NCBI GenBank assembly: GCA_013001365.1
Contig: JABDMQ010000119.1
Span: 1-21,184, forward strand
Length of the DNA stretch: 21,184 bases
Reading direction: 5' to 3'
From: Flavobacteriaceae bacterium
GTDB taxonomy: Bacteria > Bacteroidota > Bacteroidia > Flavobacteriales > Flavobacteriaceae
Both the position numbers and the translations under genes were made by a program. The notes beneath the pieces are model-generated. The model saw nothing but the letters and a program-made list of their open reading frames with translations, was not told the origin of the DNA and searched no databases. Below, one piece after another: positions 15,614-21,184 of this stretch. Each line of letters opens with the position of its first letter. Within the stretch, counting starts at the first letter, position 1.

Positions 15614-15986
15614 ATCCATAATAGCTTTCCTTATTAAACTAGTTGTTTTTTCATTGCTACTTTGGGCCACTCATAATTATATCCTTGAGCAATTCTTTGA
15701 AGGGGATTTGCAAATACCATTATGGCTGATCTATGCATTCAATTTTGTCATGGTTTTCCTAGTGTTCAGCGCATTGAGATATTACAGTGATAAAGGAAAG
15801 GATATGCTTAAACTTTTCTTGAGCTTCACTGGCTTGAAAATGGTCCTCGCAATAGTCTTACTGCTGCCTCTTTTTTTAAAGAAATCAGAGCATGCACAAT
15901 TAGAGGTATTCAATTTTTTCATCCCGTATTTTCTATTCCTTACTTTCGAGATTTTCAGCCTGAATAATTTTCTCCAAAAAAGCTGA
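15606..15986 (+). CDS. Four-helix membrane protein ahead of atpB, DUF6168-like
   Basis: 126 residues with four clear membrane helices: about 4-27 (SIIAFLIKLVVFSLLLWATH), 37-60 (IPLWLIYAFNFVMVFLVFSA), 67-91 (MLKLFLSFTGLKMVLAIVLL) and 100-122 (VFNFFIPYFLFLTFEIFSL). Basic residues (RYYSDKGKD, QKS) fall on the loops expected to be cytoplasmic. I believe this is the family called DUF6168, found next to ATP synthase genes in Flavobacteria. The size, helix count and position between atpZ and atpB match classical AtpI, and the conserved-looking lysine in helix 3 (TGLKMVLAIVLLLPLF) recalls that family, but direct homology is not obvious by eye. It overlaps atpZ by eight bases. A new promoter for atpB begins just after its stop, so it belongs transcriptionally to the upstream group. 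Confidence 0.78.
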   Translation: MSRSIIAFLIKLVVFSLLLWATHNYILEQFFEGDLQIPLWLIYAFNFVMVFLVFSALRYYSDKGKDMLKLFLSFTGLKMVLAIVLLLPLFLKKSEHAQLEVFNFFIPYFLFLTFEIFSLNNFLQKS

Positions 15987-16006
15987 AAACAAAGTACTGT
16001 TAATGT

Positions 16007-16036
16007 TTGTTTGTTAATATAATGTGTGTATTTTTG
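16007..16036 (+). promoter_or_regulatory. Main promoter of the ATP synthase genes
   Basis: TTG (16007-16009), a 19-base spacer and TATTTTTG (16029-16036) match the Bacteroidota consensus completely. The atpB ATG follows 40 bases later, leaving an A/T-rich leader of about 30 bases. It is the best promoter in the window and sits in the only sizeable gap (90 bases) between the accessory genes and atpB. Confidence 0.75.
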
Positions 16037-16076
16037 CACCGAATTTTAAGAAGCCGTTTTTTAAAATAAAGATTCA

Positions 16077-17147
16077 ATGCATAGCAAGACATTCAAGGCA
16101 TTTTTAACCATTTTTTTCTTATCGTTTTTTGCAACGGGTTTTGCAGGTTCAAAAGAACCGGTTGAAGGAGATGAACCATTCGACACCAATGAGCTTATAT
16201 TTCACCACATAACAGATAGTCACGGCTTTCATGTTGCCGGTGATTTAACTGTGCCTCTACCAGTAATTTTATGGACAGAAAATGGCCTGGTCACTTTTAT
16301 GTCCAGTGAATTCCATCATGATATCGAAGGCAAGACAATTGTTGAACGTAAAGGCTTGAAATTCGTAAATCTTCATGAAAAGATCTATCAGTTGAATGGA
16401 GGTGAGAGTGCTGTTAATTTTGATGCCGAACTTCACCCAATAAATGCTGCTAAACCCCTTAATTTCTCGATTACTAAAAATGTCTTCTCGATGTTCTTGT
16501 CTATGATCGTGCTGCTGTTGGTGTTTTTGGCAGCTGCAAGGTCTTATAAGAAATCAGATTCAAACATGCCAAGTGGTATAGGAAGGTTCATGGAACCAAT
16601 CATTGTTTTTATCAGGGATGAGGTAGCAATACCCAATATTGGCGAACATCATTACAAAAGGTTTATGCCTTTCTTACTAACATTATTCTTCTTTATCTGG
16701 TTGAATAATATCTTTGGATTGATTCCATTCTTCCCATTCAGTGCAAACCTGAGTGGAAATATTGCATTTACAATGACCTTGGCGGTCATTACATTCATAA
16801 TCACGACTTTTCTTGGAAACAAGCATTATTGGGGACACATATTCTGGATGCCAGGTGTTCCTGTTTACATGAAGTTGTTCCTGGCACCGATCGAATTCTT
16901 GGGAATATTCATAAAGCCAATGGCACTTATGATACGTTTGTTTGCAAACATAACTGCTGGGCACGTGATCGTGTTGAGCTTGATCTCCTTGATATTCGTA
17001 TTAAAATCTGTTTGGGTTGCACCAGTTTCGGTTTTGTTCACGGTTTTCATCAGTGTTATTGAGGTGCTGGTTGTTGCAATTCAAGCATACATTTTTACAT
17101 TACTGTCTGCATTGTATTTTGGGCAGGCATTAGAAGAAGAACATTAA
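16077..17147 (+). CDS. atpB: ATP synthase F0 subunit a with Bacteroidota N-terminal extension
   Basis: 356 residues, about 90 longer than E. coli subunit a. Subunit a forms the two proton half-channels beside the c-ring. The C-terminal two thirds is the classical membrane domain with helices from about 138 on; MALMIRLFANITAGH (282-296) contains R287, the essential arginine facing the c-ring carboxylate, and QAYIFTLLSALYFGQALE (346-ALE end) is the conserved last helix. The first 24 residues look like a signal peptide (FLTIFFLSFFATGFA), followed by a polar, histidine-rich domain (about 25-130) including FHHITDSHGFHV and LTVPLPVILWTENGLVTFMS. This extension is typical of Bacteroidota subunit a and presumably faces the periplasm; its purpose is not known to me. 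The gene has its own consensus promoter. Confidence 0.95.
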   Translation: MHSKTFKAFLTIFFLSFFATGFAGSKEPVEGDEPFDTNELIFHHITDSHGFHVAGDLTVPLPVILWTENGLVTFMSSEFHHDIEGKTIVERKGLKFVNLHEKIYQLNGGESAVNFDAELHPINAAKPLNFSITKNVFSMFLSMIVLLLVFLAAARSYKKSDSNMPSGIGRFMEPIIVFIRDEVAIPNIGEHHYKRFMPFLLTLFFFIWLNNIFGLIPFFPFSANLSGNIAFTMTLAVITFIITTFLGNKHYWGHIFWMPGVPVYMKLFLAPIEFLGIFIKPMALMIRLFANITAGHVIVLSLISLIFVLKSVWVAPVSVLFTVFISVIEVLVVAIQAYIFTLLSALYFGQALEEEH

Positions 17148-17170
17148 TTAATTTTTAAATATTTCAAACT

Positions 17171-17416
17171 ATGAGTTTAGCATTATTACAAGAAGCCGCT
17201 GTTAGTTATGGAGCATTTGCTGCTATTGGAGCAGGACTTGCCGCAATAGGTGGTGGTATTGGCGTAGGGAAAATTGGTGGTGCAGCTATGGAAGCTATGG
17301 CACGCCAACCTGAAATGCAAGGAAAACTACAAGGTTCTGCAATTGTACTTATTGCCTTTATCGAGGCGGTAGCACTTTTCGCGGTCGTTGTATCTTTCTT
17401 GGCAATGAGCGCTTAA
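17171..17416 (+). CDS. atpE: ATP synthase F0 subunit c
   Basis: 81 residues forming the usual hairpin of two helices that assembles into the c-ring. Helix 1 has the glycine-rich GGGIGVGKIGGAAMEA (27-42), the polar loop is ARQPEMQ (44-50), and helix 2 carries the ion-binding E65 in LIAFIEAVALF (60-70). Position 32 is valine where sodium-type rings have glutamine, and residue 66 is alanine rather than serine or threonine, so I infer a proton-driven enzyme. The gene lies 23 bases after atpB and is followed by an 83-base gap with a strong stem-loop, which may help raise its expression over that of its neighbours, since several copies of c are needed per complex. Confidence 0.97.
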   Translation: MSLALLQEAAVSYGAFAAIGAGLAAIGGGIGVGKIGGAAMEAMARQPEMQGKLQGSAIVLIAFIEAVALFAVVVSFLAMSA

Positions 17417-17428
17417 GACTTGAAGAGG

Positions 17429-17461
17429 GTATAAGGTGTAGCGGTTGGCTGCACCTTATAC
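17429..17461 (+). terminator. Strong stem-loop between atpE and atpF (attenuator or mRNA-stability element)
   Basis: GTATAAGGTGTAGC (17429-17442) pairs with GCTGCACCTTATAC (17448-17461) around the loop GGTTG: 14 base pairs with no bulge and one G-T pair. It is followed by ATTCTTTTGTTTG, a U-rich but interrupted run. Since atpF starts only 38 bases later and belongs to the same operon, full termination is unlikely; partial termination or protection of the atpE 3' end from nucleases fits better. Confidence 0.65.
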
Positions 17462-17499
17462 ATTCTTTTGTTTGAAATAGTTAAATAAAACAATAGTAT

Positions 17500-18000
17500 A
17501 TGGACAATCCATTAGTATCTCCCGATTTAGGCCTTATATTTTGGTCAGCAATTGCGTTCTTGACATTGCTTTTCATTTTAGGAAAATTCGCTTGGAAACC
17601 AATTCTTGGGGCTGTAAGTGAAAGAGAAGAAGGCATTAGGTCCGCTTTAGCATCTGCTGAAGAGGCCAAGCGTGAAATGGAAAACCTGCAGGCGGATAAC
17701 GAACGAATTCTTAAAGAAGCACGTGTTGAGCGTGAAGCTATGTTAAAAGAGGCCCGTGAATTAAAGGAGAAAATGATCTCTGATGCCAAAGAAGAAGCGC
17801 AAGCGCAAGCTGGTAAGATGATCGAACAGGCTCAGGCCGCCATTGAAAGTGAAAAGAAATCAGCTATGGCCGAACTAAAGAACCACGTGGCTGGGTTATC
17901 CGTTGAGATAGCTGAAAAAGTAGTACGTGGAGAACTATCTAACAAGAGCAAGCAACTTGAGCTTGTAGAGGAAATGTTAGGTGAAGCGACTTTAAAGTAA
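17500..18000 (+). CDS. atpF: ATP synthase F0 subunit b
   Basis: 166 residues, a normal bacterial b subunit. It forms the peripheral stalk as a dimer, anchored in the membrane and reaching up to the delta subunit. One membrane helix lies at about 10-30 (LGLIFWSAIAFLTLLFILGK), followed by the conserved FAWKPILGAVSEREEGIR. The rest (45-150) is a long charged coiled coil rich in A, E, K and R (SAEEAKREMENLQADNERIL). The C-terminus AEKVVRGELSNKSKQLELVE is the delta-contact region. It starts after the atpE-atpF stem-loop and its stop is six bases before atpH, indicating coupled expression with it. Confidence 0.96.
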   Translation: MDNPLVSPDLGLIFWSAIAFLTLLFILGKFAWKPILGAVSEREEGIRSALASAEEAKREMENLQADNERILKEARVEREAMLKEARELKEKMISDAKEEAQAQAGKMIEQAQAAIESEKKSAMAELKNHVAGLSVEIAEKVVRGELSNKSKQLELVEEMLGEATLK

Positions 18001-18006
18001 TAATAA

Positions 18007-18546
18007 ATGGCAGGAACAAGAGCAGCAATACGTTATGCAAAGGCAGTCCTGGACCTTGCGGTAGACCAGAAATCTGCTGATTCGGTAAATGATGACATGA
18101 AACTCATTGCTGACACAATTAGTGCTAATAAGGATCTGGACAATATGTTACAAAGCCCTGTTGTTCGTTCTGCTGTCAAGAAATCAGCACTAACCGAGAT
18201 ATTTAAATCATCGGATTCTATTACGATAGGTCTTATCGATGCATTGATCGCCAATAAGAGATTGAATCTTCTAGGATTAGTCGCATCAGAATTTACAGTT
18301 CTTTATGATCGACTCAAAGAAACACAAGTGGCAAAGGTTACAACAGCAGTTCCATTAACTGACGAGCTAAGGACCAAGGTCCTGAATAAGGTCAAGGAAT
18401 TAACTGGATCAAAGGACGTTACCTTAGAAAACATAATTGATGAGGATATCCTAGGTGGATTTATTCTTAGGGTTGGAGACATTCAGTATAATGCAAGTGT
18501 TGCTGATAAGCTCGATAAATTGAAAAGAGAATTTACATTAAATTAA
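18007..18546 (+). CDS. atpH: ATP synthase F1 subunit delta
   Basis: 179 residues, the normal delta (OSCP-type) length. Delta sits on top of the F1 head and joins it to the b-subunit stalk. The N-terminal helical domain opens with RAAIRYAKAVLDLA (5-18), the conserved start of the family. LQSPVVRSAVKKSALTEIF (48-66) and LLGLVASEFTVLYDRLKE (93-110) follow. The C-terminal domain includes the diagnostic IIDEDILGGFILRVGDIQYN (143-162), ending in VADKLDKLKREF. It begins six bases after atpF and is 38 bases ahead of atpA. I see nothing unusual in length or motifs. Confidence 0.95.
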   Translation: MAGTRAAIRYAKAVLDLAVDQKSADSVNDDMKLIADTISANKDLDNMLQSPVVRSAVKKSALTEIFKSSDSITIGLIDALIANKRLNLLGLVASEFTVLYDRLKETQVAKVTTAVPLTDELRTKVLNKVKELTGSKDVTLENIIDEDILGGFILRVGDIQYNASVADKLDKLKREFTLN

Positions 18547-18584
18547 AAATTGCCTTTGTCAAAGAAGGGATAAATTAAATAAAG

Positions 18585-20165
18585 ATGGCAGAAGTAAAAC
18601 CAGCTGAAGTATCGGCAATCTTAAAACAACAAATTTCAGGATTTGAAGCAAGCGCTTCCTTGGACGAAGTAGGAACTGTACTTACCGTTGGTGATGGTAT
18701 TGTTCGTGCGTATGGACTTTCAAATGCACAATACGGAGAATTAGTAGAATTTGAAGGAGGATTGGAAGGAATCGTATTGAACCTTGAAGAAGATAACGTT
18801 GGTATCGTATTATTAGGACCTTCTAAAGGAATCAGTGAAGGATCTACCGTAAAGCGTACCAATCGTATCGCCTCCTTGAACGTTGGTGAGGAAATCGTTG
18901 GACGTGTGGTTAACACGCTTGGAGAGCCAATTGATGGTAAAGGTCCTATCGGTGGAAAATTATATGAAATGCCTCTAGAGCGTAAAGCTCCTGGTGTTAT
19001 TTTCCGTGAACCAGTAACAGAGCCGTTACAAACTGGAATAAAATCGATTGACGCGATGATCCCTGTAGGTAGAGGCCAGCGTGAGTTGGTAATTGGTGAT
19101 AGACAAACTGGTAAAACGACGGTTTGTATCGATACCATCTTGAACCAGAAAGAATTTTACGATGCAGGTGAACCTGTTTATTGTATATATGTTGCTGTTG
19201 GCCAAAAAGCTTCAACAGTTGCCAATATCGCAAAGGTATTAGAAGAAAAAGGAGCTCTTGCATACACGACCATAGTAGCTGCTAACGCCTCTGATCCAGC
19301 ACCAATGCAGGTATATGCACCTATGGCAGGAGCTGCTATCGGAGAGTATTTCAGAGATACTGGTCGTCCAGCCTTGATCATTTATGATGATTTGTCAAAA
19401 CAAGCCGTTGCCTATCGTGAGGTTTCCTTGTTATTAAGACGTCCACCAGGACGTGAGGCATATCCTGGAGATGTATTCTACTTGCACTCAAGGTTATTGG
19501 AAAGATCTTCAAAAGTGATCAACGACGATACGATTGCAAAGGAAATGAATGACTTGCCTGATAGTTTGAGACCATTGGTCAAAGGTGGCGGATCGTTAAC
19601 TGCATTGCCAATTATCGAAACACAAGCAGGTGACGTATCAGCTTATATCCCAACAAACGTGATCTCCATTACTGACGGACAGATCTTCTTGGAGTCAGAT
19701 TTATTCAACTCGGGTGTACGTCCTGCAATTAACGTAGGTATTTCTGTATCTCGTGTTGGAGGAAACGCTCAGATCAAGTCAATGAAGAAAGTAGCCGGTA
19801 CATTAAAACTAGACCAAGCCCAATTCCGTGAATTGGAGGCGTTTGCAAAGTTCGGATCGGACCTTGATGCAGCAACATTGAACGTTATTGAAAAAGGAAA
19901 GAGAAATGTTGAAATATTGAAGCAGGCTCAAAATGACCCATTCAAAGTAGAAGACCAGATTGCAATAATTTTCTGTGGATCCAAGAATCTGTTAAGAAAT
20001 GTACCCGTTGAAGAAGTAAAAACTTTCGAAAGGGATTTCATAGAAATACTGAATGCAAAACACAAAGACGTATTGGAAACCTTAAAATCTGGTAAACTAA
20101 CCGATGAGGCAACCGAAACCTTGGAAACAGTATGTAACGAACTTGCAGCAAGGTATAAAGCTTAA
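18585..20165 (+). CDS. atpA: ATP synthase F1 subunit alpha
   Basis: 526 residues. Alpha alternates with beta in the F1 hexamer, carries the non-catalytic nucleotide sites and supplies the arginine finger to beta. The beta-barrel N-terminal domain includes VGDGIVRAYGLSNAQYGELV (35-54). The nucleotide domain has Walker A GDRQTGKT (171-178), AVGQKASTVANI (204-215), Walker B ALIIYDDLSK (263-272) and the signature VRPAINVGISVSRVGG (378-393), in which R390 is the arginine finger by motif match to E. coli. Around 310-336 there is a slightly longer loop (DTIAKEMNDLPDSLRPLVKG) than in the E. coli protein. The 38-base gap before it holds no clear signal. Codon choice looks tidier (many CGT, GGT, GTA) than in neighbouring accessory genes, as expected for a highly expressed protein. 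Confidence 0.98.
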   Translation: MAEVKPAEVSAILKQQISGFEASASLDEVGTVLTVGDGIVRAYGLSNAQYGELVEFEGGLEGIVLNLEEDNVGIVLLGPSKGISEGSTVKRTNRIASLNVGEEIVGRVVNTLGEPIDGKGPIGGKLYEMPLERKAPGVIFREPVTEPLQTGIKSIDAMIPVGRGQRELVIGDRQTGKTTVCIDTILNQKEFYDAGEPVYCIYVAVGQKASTVANIAKVLEEKGALAYTTIVAANASDPAPMQVYAPMAGAAIGEYFRDTGRPALIIYDDLSKQAVAYREVSLLLRRPPGREAYPGDVFYLHSRLLERSSKVINDDTIAKEMNDLPDSLRPLVKGGGSLTALPIIETQAGDVSAYIPTNVISITDGQIFLESDLFNSGVRPAINVGISVSRVGGNAQIKSMKKVAGTLKLDQAQFRELEAFAKFGSDLDAATLNVIEKGKRNVEILKQAQNDPFKVEDQIAIIFCGSKNLLRNVPVEEVKTFERDFIEILNAKHKDVLETLKSGKLTDEATETLETVCNELAARYKA

Positions 20166-20178
20166 TTAGTAAAGCAGG

Positions 20179-21039
20179 ATGGCTAACTTAAAAGAAATAC
20201 GTAATAGGATATCTTCAGTCTCATCAACGATGCAGATCACTAGTGCCATGAAAATGGTATCTGCTGCCAAACTCAAGAAGGCCCAAGATGCAATTACGGC
20301 AATGCGTCCTTATGCAAATAAATTAACAGAATTGCTTCAGAGCCTAAGCGCGACATTGGATGCGGATTCAGGTAGTAAGTTTTCAGCTGAAAGGGATGTC
20401 AACAAGGTATTAATTGTTGCTATTACTTCCAATAAGGGACTATGTGGCGCATTTAATAGTAATATCATCAAGGAAGCCACCAGACTTTCTCACGAAGAAT
20501 ATGCTGGTAAGCAAGTCTCTATTGCAGCGATTGGTAAGAAAGGGAATGATATCCTTTCTAAATCTTTTGACATCATATCTAATGACAGTGCGGTTTTTGA
20601 TGATCTGACATTTGATAATGTCTCTAAGATCGCCGAATCATTAATGGAGCGTTTTGTTGAAGGGGAATTCGATAAGATCATATTGGTCTATAATCGATTC
20701 AAGAACGCAGGAACTCAGATCGTCATGACAGAGCAATTCTTGCCAATCGTACCGATTGAAGGTGAAGGGAATGCTCATGCAGATTATATTTTTGAGCCTT
20801 CCAAGATCGAAATTGTCGAGCAATTGATACCAAAATCATTGAAAACCCAACTTTTCAAGGGTGTTAGGGATTCTTTTGCAAGTGAACATGGCGCACGAAT
20901 GACTGCCATGCACAAGGCAACCGACAATGCAACAGAATTAAGGGACCAACTTAAACTTACATACAATAAGGCGCGACAAGCCGCTATTACCAACGAAATC
21001 TTGGAAATTGTTGGTGGTGCAGAAGCATTGAATAACTAA
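20179..21039 (+). CDS. atpG: ATP synthase F1 subunit gamma
   Basis: 286 residues, standard size. Gamma is the central rotating shaft coupling the c-ring to the alpha/beta hexamer. The long N-terminal helix shows LKEIRNRISSVSSTMQITSA and MKMVSAAKLKKAQDAI (together about 4-40), and the C-terminal helix has ARMTAMHKATDNATEL, YNKARQAAITNEILEIVGGA, the family's most conserved block. The globular middle contains VAITSNKGLCGAFNSNI, also typical. It starts 13 bases after atpA and is the last gene of the operon: a strong terminator follows within 50 bases, with no atpD or atpC between. Confidence 0.97.
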   Translation: MANLKEIRNRISSVSSTMQITSAMKMVSAAKLKKAQDAITAMRPYANKLTELLQSLSATLDADSGSKFSAERDVNKVLIVAITSNKGLCGAFNSNIIKEATRLSHEEYAGKQVSIAAIGKKGNDILSKSFDIISNDSAVFDDLTFDNVSKIAESLMERFVEGEFDKIILVYNRFKNAGTQIVMTEQFLPIVPIEGEGNAHADYIFEPSKIEIVEQLIPKSLKTQLFKGVRDSFASEHGARMTAMHKATDNATELRDQLKLTYNKARQAAITNEILEIVGGAEALNN

Positions 21040-21084
21040 TTGAATGACATTCCGTACTAATTGTGGAATCATCTAAATTATACG

Positions 21085-21113
21085 AAGGTCTCACTAAATA
21101 GTGAGACTTTTTT
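21085..21113 (+). terminator. Rho-independent terminator of the ATP synthase operon
   Basis: GTCTCACT (21088-21095), loop AAAT, AGTGAGAC (21100-21107), then six T (21108-21113). A few further pairs form between AAG at 21085-21087 and the first T residues. This is a textbook intrinsic terminator 48 bases after the atpG stop and marks the operon's end. Confidence 0.85.
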
Positions 21114-21114
21114 G

Positions 21115-21148
21115 TTGGTATGGCATAGCTATTGATTCCTTATCTTTA
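21115..21148 (+). promoter_or_regulatory. Possible promoter for a gene running off the right edge
   Basis: TTG (21115-21117), a 23-base spacer and TATCTTTA (21141-21148) fit the Bacteroidota promoter with one mismatch (final G to A). An ATG at 21168 opens a frame (MLLSR) that continues out of the window; its identity cannot be told from five codons. Confidence 0.3.
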
Positions 21149-21184
21149 TATCATAATTCAATAATAGATGTTACTATCAAGAAG

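Noticed and set aside
17171..17416. Sodium-type c-ring
   Set aside because: Valine at position 32 and alanine after E65 do not fit the sodium-binding signature, so a proton ring is the better reading.
18547..18584. Small inverted repeat CCTT...AAGG before atpA as a regulatory hairpin
   Set aside because: Only four base pairs; not distinguishable from chance.
18575..19138. 187-codon open frame on the minus strand inside atpA
   Set aside because: It is fully antisense to a certain gene, its translation is serine/proline/isoleucine-rich without family features, and it arises from the codon pattern of atpA.
1..21184. Mobile elements, CRISPR array, tRNA, toxin-antitoxin or phage-defence genes
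   Set aside because: I looked on both strands and saw no transposase, integrase, regularly spaced repeats, cloverleaf pattern or defence-type domain; the gaps between genes are too short to hide most of these.

Overview
The window reads as chromosomal DNA from a Flavobacteriaceae-type member of the Bacteroidota, probably free-living; I cannot name a genus. The support is: a SprE/PorW type IX secretion and gliding lipoprotein upstream of a bactofilin; an ATP synthase operon that runs atpB-E-F-H-A-G and stops without atpD/atpC; a Bacteroidota-style F0 subunit a with a signal peptide and long extra-membrane N-terminus; several small proteins of families best known from Flavobacteria; near-absence of Shine-Dalgarno sequences; and promoters of the Bacteroidota form TTG-N(19-23)-TAnnTTTG. 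There are no rRNA or tRNA genes, insertion sequences, prophage genes or CRISPR arrays. Coding density is very high and the longest gene-free gap is 237 bases.

Region 1 (1-4453) is the edge of a surface-polysaccharide locus. The 3' part of an undecaprenyl-phosphate sugar phosphotransferase lies on the plus strand. It meets, tail to tail, a tightly overlapped minus-strand operon of a CapK/PaaK-like adenylate-forming enzyme, a UDP-GlcNAc 2-epimerase (wecB) and a WbuB-like family 4 glycosyltransferase. Region 2 (4542-8707) holds purD, two small or unknown membrane-protein genes (DUF6341-like and DUF6427-like) transcribed divergently, and a DUF4254-like gene paired with a family 9 glycosyltransferase. 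Region 3 (8945-12310) has an orphan PaaE-like ferredoxin reductase on the minus strand and a two-gene ABC exporter (DUF5687-like permease plus ATPase) on the plus strand.

Region 4 (about 12377-21113) is one long plus-strand block: sprE, bactofilin, atpZ, a four-helix membrane protein, then atpB-E-F-H-A-G, closed by a textbook terminator. A strong consensus promoter directly before atpB lets the ATP synthase be expressed separately from the sprE-bactofilin part. A perfect 14-bp stem-loop between atpE and atpF probably tunes subunit c level. Glu65 of subunit c without a sodium-site signature indicates a proton-driven enzyme. Beta and epsilon must be encoded elsewhere.

Most genes here are conserved housekeeping or flavobacterial core genes, and I do not see a clearly new defence or mobile system. 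The most rewarding points are the non-ATG start of sprE with an overlapping 15-codon upstream reading frame, the atpE-atpF hairpin, the two small membrane proteins ahead of atpB, the adenylating enzyme in the polysaccharide operon, and a terminator oriented for the minus strand at the 3' end of the glycosyltransferase gene.
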